DNA of 64,000 bases from Streptomyces sp. RKAG293. GTDB lineage: Bacteria; Actinomycetota; Actinomycetes; Streptomycetales; Streptomycetaceae. Location: assembly GCF_023701745.1 (NCBI RefSeq), contig NZ_JAJOZB010000001.1, positions 6,423,501 to 6,487,500 on the forward strand, written 5' to 3'. The first letter of the stretch is position 1, and every line of letters begins with the position of its first letter. The notes under the pieces were generated by a model. It ran no database searches. It had not been told where the DNA came from and worked only from the letters and a program-made list of their open reading frames with translations. Made by a program: the position numbers and the translations under genes. This document shows positions 53,228 to 62,257 of the stretch, piece by piece.

Positions 53228-56200
53228 CTAGTGCTGGGGCGGAGGCGGCGGGTAGCCGTAGCCCGGCGGCTGCTCGGGCGGTGCCTGCTGCTGCGGCGGC
53301 TGCTGCGGCCAGCCCTGCTGGGGCTGCGGCTGGTACGGCTGCGGCGCCTGCGGCTGGTACTGCTGCGGCGGTTGCGGTGCCTGCGGTGCCTGCGGGTACG
53401 GCTGACCCGGACCCTGGGGCGCCTGCCCGTGGAACCCGGGCGGAGGCGGCTGCTGCTGGTACTGCGGCTGGCCTTGCTGCGGACCCTGCTGCCGGCCGGG
53501 GACCGGCGGTGCCAGGTGCGGCGGCGGGTTCCCGTCGGCGGTCCACAGCCCCTGCGCCTGCTGCGCGCGGATGAAGTCCTCGGCGACCATCGCCGAGAGG
53601 TTGAAGTACGCCTCCCGGGTCTTGGGACGCATCATGTCGAGGTCGACCTCGGCGCCCGCGGCCAGGTGCTCGTCGAACGGGACGACCATCACCCCGCGGC
53701 AGCGCGTCTGGAAGTGGGCGACGATGTCGTCCACTTTGATCATCTTGCCGGTCTCGCGGACCCCGGAGATGACCGTGATGCTGCGCTGCACCAGTTCGGC
53801 GTAGCCGTGCGCCGACAGCCAGTCCAGCGTGGTGCTCGCGCTGCTCGCTCCGTCGACGGACGGCGTGGACACGATGATCAGCTGGTCGGCCAGGTCGAGC
53901 ACGCCGCGCATCGCGCTGTAGAGCAGACCGGTACCCGAGTCGGTGAGGATGATCGGGTACTGCTTGCCCAGCACGTCGAGGACCCGGCGGTAGTCCTCGT
54001 CGTTGAACGCGGTCGACACGGCCGGGTCCACGTCGTTGGCGATGATCTCCAGCCCGGAGGACGCCTGCGAGGTGAACCTGCGGATGTCCATGTAGCTGTT
54101 GAGGTACGGGATCGCCTGCACCAGGTCGCGGATGGTCGCACCGGTCTCCCGGCGGACCCGGCGGCCGAGCGTGCCGGCGTCCGGGTTGGCGTCGATCGCG
54201 AGGATCTTGTCCTGGCGCTCGGTCGCGAGCGTCGAGCCCAGGGCGGTGGTCGTCGTGGTCTTGCCGACGCCGCCCTTGAGGCTGATCACCGCGATCCGGT
54301 AGCAGGACAGCACCGGAGTACGGATCAGCTCCAGCTTCCGCTGCCGCTCCGCCTCCTCCTTCTTGCCACCGAGCTTGAACCGCGACGGCGTCGCGTTGGC
54401 ACCGGGCCGCTTCGGCTTCGGCTGGTTCTTCAGCAGCCGGTCCGACGACAGCTCGACGGCCGCGGTGTAGCCGAGCGGCGCGCCCTGTACGGAACGCTGC
54501 CGCTGGTCCGGCGTCACCGCCGGCCAGCCGCCGGTACGCGGATCGGCCGACGGGTCCTGCGGCGGAGCCGGGTGCTGCGGTTGGACCTGCGGTTGGGCCT
54601 GCGGCGGCGCGTACTGCTGGGGCTGCGGCTGCTGCGGGGCCGGCGGCTGGGCCTGCGGCTGCTGTCCCGGCGGCGGGAATCCGTACCCGCCGTGCGGCGG
54701 CAGCGGCTGCAACGCCGCACCGGGGCTGGCCTCCGGCGGCAGCGGCGCCGCGGGCGGCGGGAATCCGTAACCGGCCGGCGGCATGGGCGCGGACGCCTCA
54801 GGACCGGGACCGGGCGCGACGGGCGGCTGCGGAGCCCCGCCCTGCGGGAATCCGTAACCCTGCTGGGGCGCCGGGGCCGGTGCCGGGGCGGCCGGGGGCA
54901 GCGCCGGATTGGGCCAGGGCGCGCCGGTCGGCGGGGCGGCGCGGTCCTCCGGAGCGGGCTGCGGCAGCGGCGCGAAGGTGCCCGGCTGCGGCTGCGGCTG
55001 CGGTGGCTGCGGCTGACCACTCTGCGGGAACCCGTAACCGGGCTGCGGCGCCGGCGGATTGGGGCTCGGCCACGGGGCGGCCGACGGCGCGGGAGCACGG
55101 TCCTCGGGCACCTGCGGCGCCGGGGGAGCGTCGGCGGCCGGCGGGAACCCGTACCCAGCCTGCGGCGGCTGCTGCGACAACGGGGGCTGGGGCTGGAGCT
55201 GCGGCTGCGGCTGGAGCTGCGGCTGCGCTCCGGCCGGCGGGAACCCGTACTCGGGCTGCGGCGCGGGGGCCGGGGCCGGCGCGGGGTTCGGCCAGGGCGC
55301 GGGCGGCGGCGTACGGTCCTCCGACGAGGGGGCGACCGGCGGCTGCGCGGGCTGCGCGGGCTGCGGGAACCCGTATCCGCCCTGCGGCGCGGGGGCCGGA
55401 GCGAAGTCCTGCGGAGCCGGTGCGGGTGCTGGGGCCGGTGCGGGCACAGGAGCGGGCGCGTCGGCGGTGGGTCGCGGGAACCCGTAGCCGTCCTGCGCGA
55501 GCGGCGGTTGCTGCGCTCCGGGCTGCGGGAATCCGTACGCCGGCTGCGGCGGGGGAGTGCGGTCCTCCTGGCGGTCCGCCGGGACGGGCATCGGCGTCGG
55601 CGTCGGCGCGGGTGCGTCGGCGGGCCGCGGGAAGCCGTATCCGCCCTGCGGCAGCGGCTCCGCCGCGCGCGGGGCGGGAAGGTTCGGCGTGCCCGGTCCC
55701 TGCTGGGCCGGCGGGAAGCCGTAGCCGGCCGGCGGAGCGGCGGGCTCGACGGTCTCCGGGGGTGCCGGGGGAGCGAACGTGTAGTCGGCGCCGGGAGGCG
55801 TCGGCGCGGACTGCGCGGGAGCGGGCCACGGTGCACCCGTGGGCGGGGTGGCCCGGTCGTCGGGGAGCGGCGGCGGCGCGGGGGCGTCCGCGGCCTGGAA
55901 GTGCGGCGGCAGCGGCGGGACCGCGCTCTGCGGAGGGGCCGGGGACCACGGCGCGACCGGGGCCGGCGGCGGCGTCGGCACCCACACCGGACCCTCGGAC
56001 GGCGGAGCGTCCATCAGCGGTGCCGGCTTCTGCTCCGGCTCCACGGGAGCCGACGGGGTCTCGGACGTACCCGCTCCGGGCCGTGTACGCAGCGAGCCGG
56101 GCGCGATCCGCACCGTCGACTCACTCCGTACCGCGCCGGGCAGCTCGTCGTCGTCCCGCTCGGGCTCCGCGACGGGGGCGTCCGCGGGACGGTCCTCGCC

Positions 56201-56755
56201 GCCGCTCGGCTTGAGCGTCGGGAACGCCGGAACAGCGGAAGGCGCGGGCGGCGGCGCGGGCGCCGCGGCCTCGGCGGCAGCCGGTTCCGGAGCGGCTGCC
56301 GGAGCCGGAGTAGGAGCGGGAGCCGGGACGAACGGCACCGAGGTCGCCGACCAGGAGGGCTCGCTCGTGGCATCAGGAGCCGGCGACGGCGCCGCGAACG
56401 GTGCGGCCGGCGGTGCGACAGGCGGCGAAACCGGGTTCACGGGCAGGGGAGCGGGAGGAACGGTCGCCGCCGGAGGTGTCACCCAGGGTGCGGGCTCAGG
56501 CTCGGGCCGGGACTCCTCCCGCACCGCGGGAGCGGGAGCGTCGCCGGCACCGGAGTCCTGAGCCGCAGCCGCACCGGAGTCGGTATCCGTATCCGGGTCG
56601 TCCCCGCTGTCACCGCTGTCGTCCCCACCGGTGTTCTGCATGTACCAGGCGGGCGGCGTGTAGTCGAAGGTGAACTCACCGGTGTAGTCGGCGTCGCCTT
56701 GCTCCTCGACAGGGGCGGCCCCGCCCACGCGGTTCTCGTCCCGATCGCTGCTCAC
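53228..56755 (-). CDS. MinD/ParA-like ATPase with long Pro-rich N-terminus (ESX-associated EspI type)
   Basis: An 1175-residue protein. Residues 1-820 are Pro/Ala/Gln/Gly-rich and disordered, with 11 YGFP repeats. The ATPase domain (about 815-1095) carries the deviant Walker A KGGVGKT (K827-T833), the ILAIDANPDAGTLG switch and the LTDSG region, and a Pro/Gln tail follows. This layout matches the EspI-type ATPases of mycobacterial ESX-1 and, as I recall, the first gene of the Streptomyces ESX cluster between ribF and rpsO. No EccB, EccC, EccD, MycP or EsxAB genes are in the window. GTG 56755 has AGGAGG four bases upstream. A role in secretion, polarity or septation is inference. Confidence 0.85.
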   Translation of the reverse strand: MSSDRDENRVGGAAPVEEQGDADYTGEFTFDYTPPAWYMQNTGGDDSGDSGDDPDTDTDSGAAAAQDSGAGDAPAPAVREESRPEPEPAPWVTPPAATVPPAPLPVNPVSPPVAPPAAPFAAPSPAPDATSEPSWSATSVPFVPAPAPTPAPAAAPEPAAAEAAAPAPPPAPSAVPAFPTLKPSGGEDRPADAPVAEPERDDDELPGAVRSESTVRIAPGSLRTRPGAGTSETPSAPVEPEQKPAPLMDAPPSEGPVWVPTPPPAPVAPWSPAPPQSAVPPLPPHFQAADAPAPPPLPDDRATPPTGAPWPAPAQSAPTPPGADYTFAPPAPPETVEPAAPPAGYGFPPAQQGPGTPNLPAPRAAEPLPQGGYGFPRPADAPAPTPTPMPVPADRQEDRTPPPQPAYGFPQPGAQQPPLAQDGYGFPRPTADAPAPVPAPAPAPAPAPQDFAPAPAPQGGYGFPQPAQPAQPPVAPSSEDRTPPPAPWPNPAPAPAPAPQPEYGFPPAGAQPQLQPQPQLQPQPPLSQQPPQAGYGFPPAADAPPAPQVPEDRAPAPSAAPWPSPNPPAPQPGYGFPQSGQPQPPQPQPQPGTFAPLPQPAPEDRAAPPTGAPWPNPALPPAAPAPAPAPQQGYGFPQGGAPQPPVAPGPGPEASAPMPPAGYGFPPPAAPLPPEASPGAALQPLPPHGGYGFPPPGQQPQAQPPAPQQPQPQQYAPPQAQPQVQPQHPAPPQDPSADPRTGGWPAVTPDQRQRSVQGAPLGYTAAVELSSDRLLKNQPKPKRPGANATPSRFKLGGKKEEAERQRKLELIRTPVLSCYRIAVISLKGGVGKTTTTTALGSTLATERQDKILAIDANPDAGTLGRRVRRETGATIRDLVQAIPYLNSYMDIRRFTSQASSGLEIIANDVDPAVSTAFNDEDYRRVLDVLGKQYPIILTDSGTGLLYSAMRGVLDLADQLIIVSTPSVDGASSASTTLDWLSAHGYAELVQRSITVISGVRETGKMIKVDDIVAHFQTRCRGVMVVPFDEHLAAGAEVDLDMMRPKTREAYFNLSAMVAEDFIRAQQAQGLWTADGNPPPHLAPPVPGRQQGPQQGQPQYQQQPPPPGFHGQAPQGPGQPYPQAPQAPQPPQQYQPQAPQPYQPQPQQGWPQQPPQQQAPPEQPPGYGYPPPPPQH
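54675..55725 (-). repeat. Proline-rich YGFP repeat array in the MinD-like gene
   Basis: Eleven copies of [GAE]YGFP are coded at uneven 50-180 bp intervals across this stretch. Five or so are accompanied by an ED-R-x-PP...APWP module. The copies are diverged at DNA level, so the array is old, not a recent expansion. Confidence 0.85.
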
Positions 56756-57259
56756 AATGCCTCCTGGTATATCTCTGAAACGCATCCGAACGACAGGGAC
56801 GGACGGTCGGTGGAGTGCTGACGGCCTGCTGCGGCCCGGAAACGGTCGTCGAACGTGTGACGATCCCCGCGACGGACGGAGCCGGAGAACCCGGCGTGTT
56901 TCATCGTCGATCCCCTCCCCCGCGTGCCGCAGCAGCCTTTCCGCGCCCCGCTCGGGCTGTCCGCCCGCTATCTGCTCCTGCCGCTCTGAGGGACAGCCTA
57001 ATCATCGGCGCCAGTTCCACGGCAGGCCCGCCCCTCCCGTCCGCACTCACCGTCCCCCCGGCGCGCACCCCCCGGCCGGCCTCCGCCCGCGCTCCCGTTC
57101 GCCCCGGAGCCGCGCGGCGAAGCGTCGCCCGTGCGGCTGGTATCCTGGCTGACGGATGTGTGTGTAAGAACCCGCGTCCTCGCCTCCAGAGTTATCCAAG
57201 ATCGCCTGTGATTCCAGTCCAGGGGCACTCGGAGGCAAACCAACACTTGAGGAGTTCGT
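56756..57259. other. Divergent intergenic region before rpsO
   Basis: 504 bp between the MinD-like gene and rpsO. No supported gene. A TATCCT -10-like sequence lies near 57140, about 115 bp before rpsO. The downstream leader (57150-57259) is T/A-richer than the flanks and could hold an S15-binding structure; GAGGAG sits six bases before the rpsO ATG. No ESX gene remnant is readable in either strand. Confidence 0.55.
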
Positions 57260-57547
57260 ATGCCGCTCGACGCCGCAACGAAGAAGCAGATCATCGCCGA
57301 GTTCGGTGCCAAGGAGGGCGACACGGGCTCCCCCGAGGTGCAGGTCGCGATGCTCTCGCGCCGTATCTCGGACCTCACCGAGCACCTCAAGCTGCACAAG
57401 CACGACCACCACTCCCGCCGTGGTCTGCTGCTGCTCGTCGGCCAGCGCCGCCGTCTGCTGCAGTACCTGGCCAAGAAGGACATCACGCGCTTCCGCGCCC
57501 TGGTCGAGCGCCTCGGCATCCGCCGCGGTGCGGCCGGCGCCAAGTAA
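57260..57547 (+). CDS. rpsO: 30S ribosomal protein S15
   Basis: A 95-residue primary rRNA-binding protein of the small subunit. The helical S15 fold is evident: the GDTGSPEVQVAMLSRRI loop/helix, HDHHSRRGLLLLVGQRRRLLQYL and the C-terminal YLAKKDITRFRALVERLGIRR. It is a few residues longer than usual at the C-terminus. ATG 57260 has GAGGAG six bases upstream. It forms the rpsO-pnp operon; the read-through transcript is known in Streptomyces to be cut by RNase III. Confidence 0.97.
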   Translation: MPLDAATKKQIIAEFGAKEGDTGSPEVQVAMLSRRISDLTEHLKLHKHDHHSRRGLLLLVGQRRRLLQYLAKKDITRFRALVERLGIRRGAAGAK

Positions 57548-57559
57548 GACGTTGTGCGG

Positions 57560-57589
57560 GGGAGCGGTTCCCACCCGGGAGCCGCTCCC
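57560..57589 (+). terminator. Hairpin after rpsO
   Basis: A 13-bp stem (GGGAGCGGTTCCC with GGGAGCCGCTCCC, one G-T pair) and a 4-base loop, followed by TTT. It is a partial terminator or the RNase III processing site of the rpsO-pnp transcript. Confidence 0.75.
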
Positions 57590-57646
57590 TTTGCGTACTC
57601 GACCGGCGATTCTTTGTAGTCTGGTGTGAGCACGCTGTAACACACG

Positions 57647-57663
57647 AGGAGGAGCGTCCTCCT
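57647..57663 (+). promoter_or_regulatory. Stem-loop that buries a Shine-Dalgarno sequence
   Basis: AGGAGG (57647-57652) pairs with CCTCCT (57658-57663) around a 5-base loop, directly before an ATG at 57665. The site could block translation of the small ORF that follows. Confidence 0.5.
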
Positions 57664-57664
57664 A

Positions 57665-57796
57665 ATGAGCCACGAACGCCGGTCCTCGGTAGTGGCCTCC
57701 GGGCAGCAGGACTCCCCGAAGGCTTCGATCGAAGACCGGCCCCTGGCGGGACGCTTCCCCTCACCGAAGGTCCCCGGGATACGCCCTGGGACATGA
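57665..57796 (+). CDS. Possible 43-residue leader peptide upstream of pnp
   Basis: A small ORF coding for 43 residues (MSHERRSSVVASGQ... ending GIRPGT), rich in Arg, Pro and Ser, with no membrane helix. The AGGAGG 12 bases upstream is sequestered in a stem-loop. Its stop (57794-57796) lies just before the AGGAG that serves pnp, so ribosome passage could affect pnp translation. Codon third positions are less G/C-biased than in real genes here, so it may be chance. Confidence 0.3.
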   Translation: MSHERRSSVVASGQQDSPKASIEDRPLAGRFPSPKVPGIRPGT

Positions 57797-57814
57797 ATGA
57801 GGAGAATCCCCATA

Positions 57815-60031
57815 GTGGAGAACGAGACCCACTACGCCGAGGCCGTTATCGACAACGGTTCCTTCGGCACCCGCACCATCCGCTTCGAGACGGGCCGTCT
57901 GGCCCGTCAGGCCGCCGGCTCCGCCGTGGCCTACCTGGACGACGACACCATGGTGCTGTCGGCCACCAGTGCTTCGAAGCACCCCAAGGAGAACCTCGAC
58001 TTCTTCCCCCTCACGGTGGACGTCGAGGAGCGCATGTACGCGGCCGGCCGGATCCCCGGTTCGTTCTTCCGCCGCGAAGGGCGCCCCTCCGAGGACGCGA
58101 TCCTCACCTGCCGCCTGATCGACCGCCCGCTGCGCCCGTCCTTCGCCAAGGGCCTGCGCAACGAGATCCAGGTCGTCTGCACGATCATGGCGCTCAACCC
58201 CGATGACCTGTACGACGTGGTCGCGATCAACGCCGCCTCCGCCTCGACGCAGCTCGCCGGTCTCCCCTTCTCCGGCCCGATCGGCGGCGTCCGCGTCGCA
58301 CTGATCAAGGGCCAGTGGGTCGCCTTCCCGCGTCACAGCCAGCTCGAGGACGCCGTCTTCGACATGGTCGTGGCCGGCCGCGCCCTCGAGGACGGCGACG
58401 TCGCGATCATGATGGTGGAGGCCGAGGCCACCGCCCGCACGATCGCGCTCGTCGAGGGTGGCGCCGAGGCGCCGACCGAGGAGATCGTGGCCGCCGGCCT
58501 CGAAGCCTCCAAGCCCTTCATCAAGGCCCTGTGCAAGGCGCAGTCCGAGCTGGCGGCGAAGGCCGCGAAGCCGACCGCCGAGTTCCCGCGCTACCTCGAC
58601 TACCAGGACGACGTCTTCGCTGCCCTGTCCGAGGCCGTCACCGGTGAGCTCGCCCAGGCCCTGACGATCCCCGGCAAGCAGGCCCGCGAGGCCGAGCTGG
58701 ACCGCGTCAAGGCCATCGCCGCCGAGAAGCTTCTCCCGAAGTTCGAAGGCCGCGAGAAGGAGATCTCCGCCGCGTACCGTTCGCTGACCAAGAAGCTGGT
58801 CCGCGAGCGCGTCATCAAGGACAAGGTCCGCATCGACGGCCGTGGCGTGACGGACATCCGTACGCTGGCCGCCGAGGTCGAGGCCATCCCGCGCGTCCAC
58901 GGTTCCGCCCTGTTCGAGCGTGGCGAGACCCAGATCCTGGGTGTCACCACGCTGAACATGCTCCGCATGGAGCAGCAGATGGACACGCTGGCGCCCGAGA
59001 CGCGCAAGCGCTACATGCACAACTACAACTTCCCGCCGTACTCCGTCGGTGAGACGGGCCGCGTCGGTTCGCCGAAGCGCCGCGAGATCGGTCACGGCGC
59101 GCTGGCCGAGCGGGCGATCCTGCCCGTGCTGCCGTCCCGCGAGGACTTCCCGTACGCGATCCGCCAGGTCTCCGAGGCGCTGAGCTCCAACGGCTCGACG
59201 TCCATGGGCTCGGTCTGCGCCTCCACCATGTCGCTGCTGAACGCCGGTGTGCCGCTCAAGGCCCCCGTCGCCGGTATCGCCATGGGTCTGATCTCCGAGG
59301 AGATCGACGGCAAGACGCACTACGTCGCCCTCACCGACATCCTCGGTGCGGAAGACGCGTTCGGCGACATGGACTTCAAGGTCGCCGGTACGAAGACCTT
59401 CGTCACCGCGCTGCAGCTCGACACCAAGCTCGACGGCATCCCCGCCTCGGTCCTGGCCGCCGCGCTGAAGCAGGCCCGCGACGCCCGCCTCCACATCCTC
59501 GATGTGATGAACGAGGCGATCGACGTTCCGGACGAGATGTCCCCGAACGCACCGCGGATCATCAGCATCAAGATCCCCGTGGACAAGATCGGCGAGGTCA
59601 TCGGCCCCAAGGGCAAGATGATCAACCAGATCCAGGAGGACACGGGCGCCGACATCTCCATCGAGGATGACGGCACGGTCCTCATCGGCGCGACCGAAGG
59701 CTCCCAGGCCGAGGCCGCGCGCGCGGTGATCAACCAGATCGCCAACCCGACGATGCCCGAGGTCGGCGAGCGCTACCTCGGCACCGTCGTGAAGACCACC
59801 ACCTTCGGTGCCTTCGTCTCGCTCATGCCGGGCAAGGACGGTCTGCTGCACATCTCGCAGATCCGTAAGCTCGCCGGCGGCAAGCGCGTCGAGAACGTCG
59901 AGGACGTCCTCGCCGTGGGCTCCAAGGTCCAGGTCGAGATCGCCGAGATCGACGCCCGTGGCAAGCTCTCGCTGATCCCGGTCATCGAGGGTGAAGAAGC
60001 GGGCGACGCCGAGGACGAGTCCGGCTCGTGA
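57815..60031 (+). CDS. pnp: Polyribonucleotide nucleotidyltransferase (PNPase)
   Basis: A 738-residue phosphorolytic 3'-5' exoribonuclease that in Streptomyces also makes RNA tails. Two RNase PH domains frame a helical linker (FFRREGRPSEDAILTCR in the first; GDMDFKVAGTKTF in the second), followed by KH (IGEVIGPKGKMI) and S1 (GTVVKTTTFGAFVSL) domains. GTG 57815 is chosen because AGGAG is ten bases upstream and the length then matches Streptomyces PNPase; the ATG at 57797 has no ribosome site. It overlaps the next gene by four bases. Confidence 0.96.
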   Translation: MENETHYAEAVIDNGSFGTRTIRFETGRLARQAAGSAVAYLDDDTMVLSATSASKHPKENLDFFPLTVDVEERMYAAGRIPGSFFRREGRPSEDAILTCRLIDRPLRPSFAKGLRNEIQVVCTIMALNPDDLYDVVAINAASASTQLAGLPFSGPIGGVRVALIKGQWVAFPRHSQLEDAVFDMVVAGRALEDGDVAIMMVEAEATARTIALVEGGAEAPTEEIVAAGLEASKPFIKALCKAQSELAAKAAKPTAEFPRYLDYQDDVFAALSEAVTGELAQALTIPGKQAREAELDRVKAIAAEKLLPKFEGREKEISAAYRSLTKKLVRERVIKDKVRIDGRGVTDIRTLAAEVEAIPRVHGSALFERGETQILGVTTLNMLRMEQQMDTLAPETRKRYMHNYNFPPYSVGETGRVGSPKRREIGHGALAERAILPVLPSREDFPYAIRQVSEALSSNGSTSMGSVCASTMSLLNAGVPLKAPVAGIAMGLISEEIDGKTHYVALTDILGAEDAFGDMDFKVAGTKTFVTALQLDTKLDGIPASVLAAALKQARDARLHILDVMNEAIDVPDEMSPNAPRIISIKIPVDKIGEVIGPKGKMINQIQEDTGADISIEDDGTVLIGATEGSQAEAARAVINQIANPTMPEVGERYLGTVVKTTTFGAFVSLMPGKDGLLHISQIRKLAGGKRVENVEDVLAVGSKVQVEIAEIDARGKLSLIPVIEGEEAGDAEDESGS

Positions 60032-61404
60032 CCTCTCGCTCCACTGTCGTGACGGCCCGTCCCTCCACCAAGGGGCGGGCCGTCCGCACACAGACCCTGA
60101 TTCCCGGCACCGACGGCATCGGCACCGTGCGCAGGACCGTGCTCCCCGGCGGTCTGCGCGTCGTCACCGAGACCCTGCCGACGGTCCGCTCCGCGACCTT
60201 CGGCATCTGGGTGGGCGTCGGCTCGCGCGACGAGACCCCGGCGCTGAACGGCGCCACCCACTACCTGGAGCACCTGCTCTTCAAGGGCACGAAGCGGCGC
60301 AGCGCGCTCGACATCTCCTCGGTGATCGACGCGGTCGGCGGCGAGATGAACGCGTTCACCGCCAAGGAGTACACGTGCTACTACGCACGCGTCCTCGACA
60401 ACGACCTGCCGCTCGCCATCGACGTGGTGTGCGACATGCTCACCGGCTCGCTGATCCGCCAGGAGGACATCGACGCCGAGCGCGGCGTCGTCCTCGAGGA
60501 GATCGCGATGACCGAGGACGATCCGGGCGACCAGGTCCACGACCTGTTCACCACGGCGATGCTCGGTGACTCCCCGCTGGGCCGCCCGGTCCTCGGCACC
60601 GTCGAGACCATCAACGCCCTCACCCGCGACCAGGTCGCCCGCTTCTACAAGCGGCACTACGACCCGACGCACCTCGTCGTCGCCGCGGCCGGCAACGTCG
60701 ACCACGCGACGGTCGTCCGGCAGGTCCGCAAGGCGTTCGAGAACGCCGGCGCCCTGCGCGACACCGACGCCGTGCCGATGGACCCGCGCTCCGGCGCCCG
60801 CACGCTGCGCACCGCCGGCCGCGTCGAGCTGCTGGACCGCAGGACCGAGCAGGCACACGTCGTGCTCGGCATGCCGGGCCTGGCCCGTACCGACGAGCGC
60901 CGCTGGGCGCTCGGCGTGCTCAACACGGCGCTGGGCGGCGGCATGAGCTCACGGCTGTTCCAGGAGGTCCGCGAGAAGCGCGGGCTGGCGTACTCGGTGT
61001 ACTCGTACACCTCGTCGTTCGCGGACTGCGGTCTGTTCGGCGTCTACGCCGGCTGCCAGCCGCGCCGGGTCCCCGAGGTGCTCAAGATCTGCCGCGACGA
61101 GCTCGACAACGTGTCCGAGCACGGTCTGACCGACGAGGAGCTGCAGCGCGCCATCGGCCAGCTGTCCGGTTCGACGGTGCTGGGCCTGGAGGACACCGGG
61201 GCGCTGATGAACCGCCTCGGCAAGAGCGAGCTGTGCTGGGGCGAGCAGATGTCGGTGGACTCGATGCTGGAGCGCATCGCCGCCGTCACCCCGGACGACG
61301 TGCGCGCGGTCGCCCGCGATGTACTGGGACACCGTCCCTCGCTGGCCGTCATCGGCCCGCTGAAGGACAAGCAGGCCTCGCGTCTGCACGAATCGGTCGC
61401 GTAA
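60028..61404 (+). CDS. M16-family zinc peptidase (pitrilysin type)
   Basis: A 458-residue M16B metallopeptidase. The inverted zinc motif HxxEH is HYLEH at residues 78-82, with the distal glutamate about 75 residues later in the ERGVVLEEI segment. The C-terminal domain has the family GLAYSVYSYTSSF motif and is non-catalytic. The GTGA overlap with pnp indicates translational coupling; pnp-M16 peptidase is a conserved actinobacterial pair (pepR in mycobacteria). It probably degrades peptides; the substrate is unknown. Confidence 0.94.
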   Translation: MTSRSTVVTARPSTKGRAVRTQTLIPGTDGIGTVRRTVLPGGLRVVTETLPTVRSATFGIWVGVGSRDETPALNGATHYLEHLLFKGTKRRSALDISSVIDAVGGEMNAFTAKEYTCYYARVLDNDLPLAIDVVCDMLTGSLIRQEDIDAERGVVLEEIAMTEDDPGDQVHDLFTTAMLGDSPLGRPVLGTVETINALTRDQVARFYKRHYDPTHLVVAAAGNVDHATVVRQVRKAFENAGALRDTDAVPMDPRSGARTLRTAGRVELLDRRTEQAHVVLGMPGLARTDERRWALGVLNTALGGGMSSRLFQEVREKRGLAYSVYSYTSSFADCGLFGVYAGCQPRRVPEVLKICRDELDNVSEHGLTDEELQRAIGQLSGSTVLGLEDTGALMNRLGKSELCWGEQMSVDSMLERIAAVTPDDVRAVARDVLGHRPSLAVIGPLKDKQASRLHESVA

Positions 61405-61481
61405 CCCACGCGCGACGGGTCGTACCCCGCGCCGCGGTCGCAGCACGCGACCGCGGCGCACAACCGGAGGAACGGATCAGC

Positions 61482-62252
61482 ATGAGCAAGCTCCGTGTGG
61501 CCGTCATCGGCGCCACCGGCCGGATCGGCGCCGAGGCCGTGCGGGCCGTCGAGGCGGCCGACGACCTGGAACTGGTCGCCGCGCTCGGCAGGAACGACCC
61601 GCTGACGGCGCTGACCGACGCCGGCGCGCAGGTCGCCGTCGAGCTGACGCACCCGGACGCCGTGATGGCGAACCTGGAGTTCTGCGTCCGCAACGGCATC
61701 CACGGCGTGGTGGGAACCACCGGCTGGACCGAGGAGCGTCTGACGGCGCTCAACGGCTGGCTGGCGGACTCCCCGGCCACCGGAGTGCTCATCGCCCCGA
61801 ACTTCTCGATCGGCGCGGTCCTGACGATGCGCTTCGCTCAGCAGGCGGCCCGCTGGTTCGAGACCGTCGAGGTCATCGAACTGCACCACAACAAGAAGGC
61901 GGACGCCCCCAGCGGCACCGCCACCCGGACCGCCCAGCTCATCGCGGCCGCCCGCGACGAGGCCGGGATGCCGCGTCAGCAGGACCCGACCACGCACGGC
62001 CTGGACGGCGCGCGCGGCGCGGACGTCGACGGGGTGCCGGTGCACTCGGTGCGGCTGCGCGGCCTGCTCGCCCACCAGGAAGTCCTGTTCGGCGACACGG
62101 GCGAGACCCTCACCATCCGGCACGACTCGCTGCACCACAGCAGCTTCATGCCGGGCATCCTGCTCGCCGCCCGGAAGGTCACCGGAACCCCGGGCCTGAC
62201 CTTCGGCCTCGAGCATTTCCTCACCGACGAACACCGCCTGGGCCAGGACTGA
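61482..62252 (+). CDS. dapB: 4-hydroxy-tetrahydrodipicolinate reductase
   Basis: A 256-residue enzyme of lysine/diaminopimelate synthesis, reducing HTPA with NAD(P)H. The nucleotide-binding motif GATGRIG is near residue 11, and the substrate/catalytic block ELHHNKKADAPSGTA is intact. ATG 61482 has GGAGG 10 bases upstream; a longer frame to 61233 lies within the preceding gene. Followed after five bases by a small membrane protein gene. Confidence 0.96.
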   Translation: MSKLRVAVIGATGRIGAEAVRAVEAADDLELVAALGRNDPLTALTDAGAQVAVELTHPDAVMANLEFCVRNGIHGVVGTTGWTEERLTALNGWLADSPATGVLIAPNFSIGAVLTMRFAQQAARWFETVEVIELHHNKKADAPSGTATRTAQLIAAARDEAGMPRQQDPTTHGLDGARGADVDGVPVHSVRLRGLLAHQEVLFGDTGETLTIRHDSLHHSSFMPGILLAARKVTGTPGLTFGLEHFLTDEHRLGQD

Positions 62253-62257
62253 TCGCC

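Noticed and set aside
57797..57814. ATG 57797 as the pnp start
   Set aside because: The AGGAG inside these codons is the ribosome site for GTG 57815, and nothing suitable precedes 57797.
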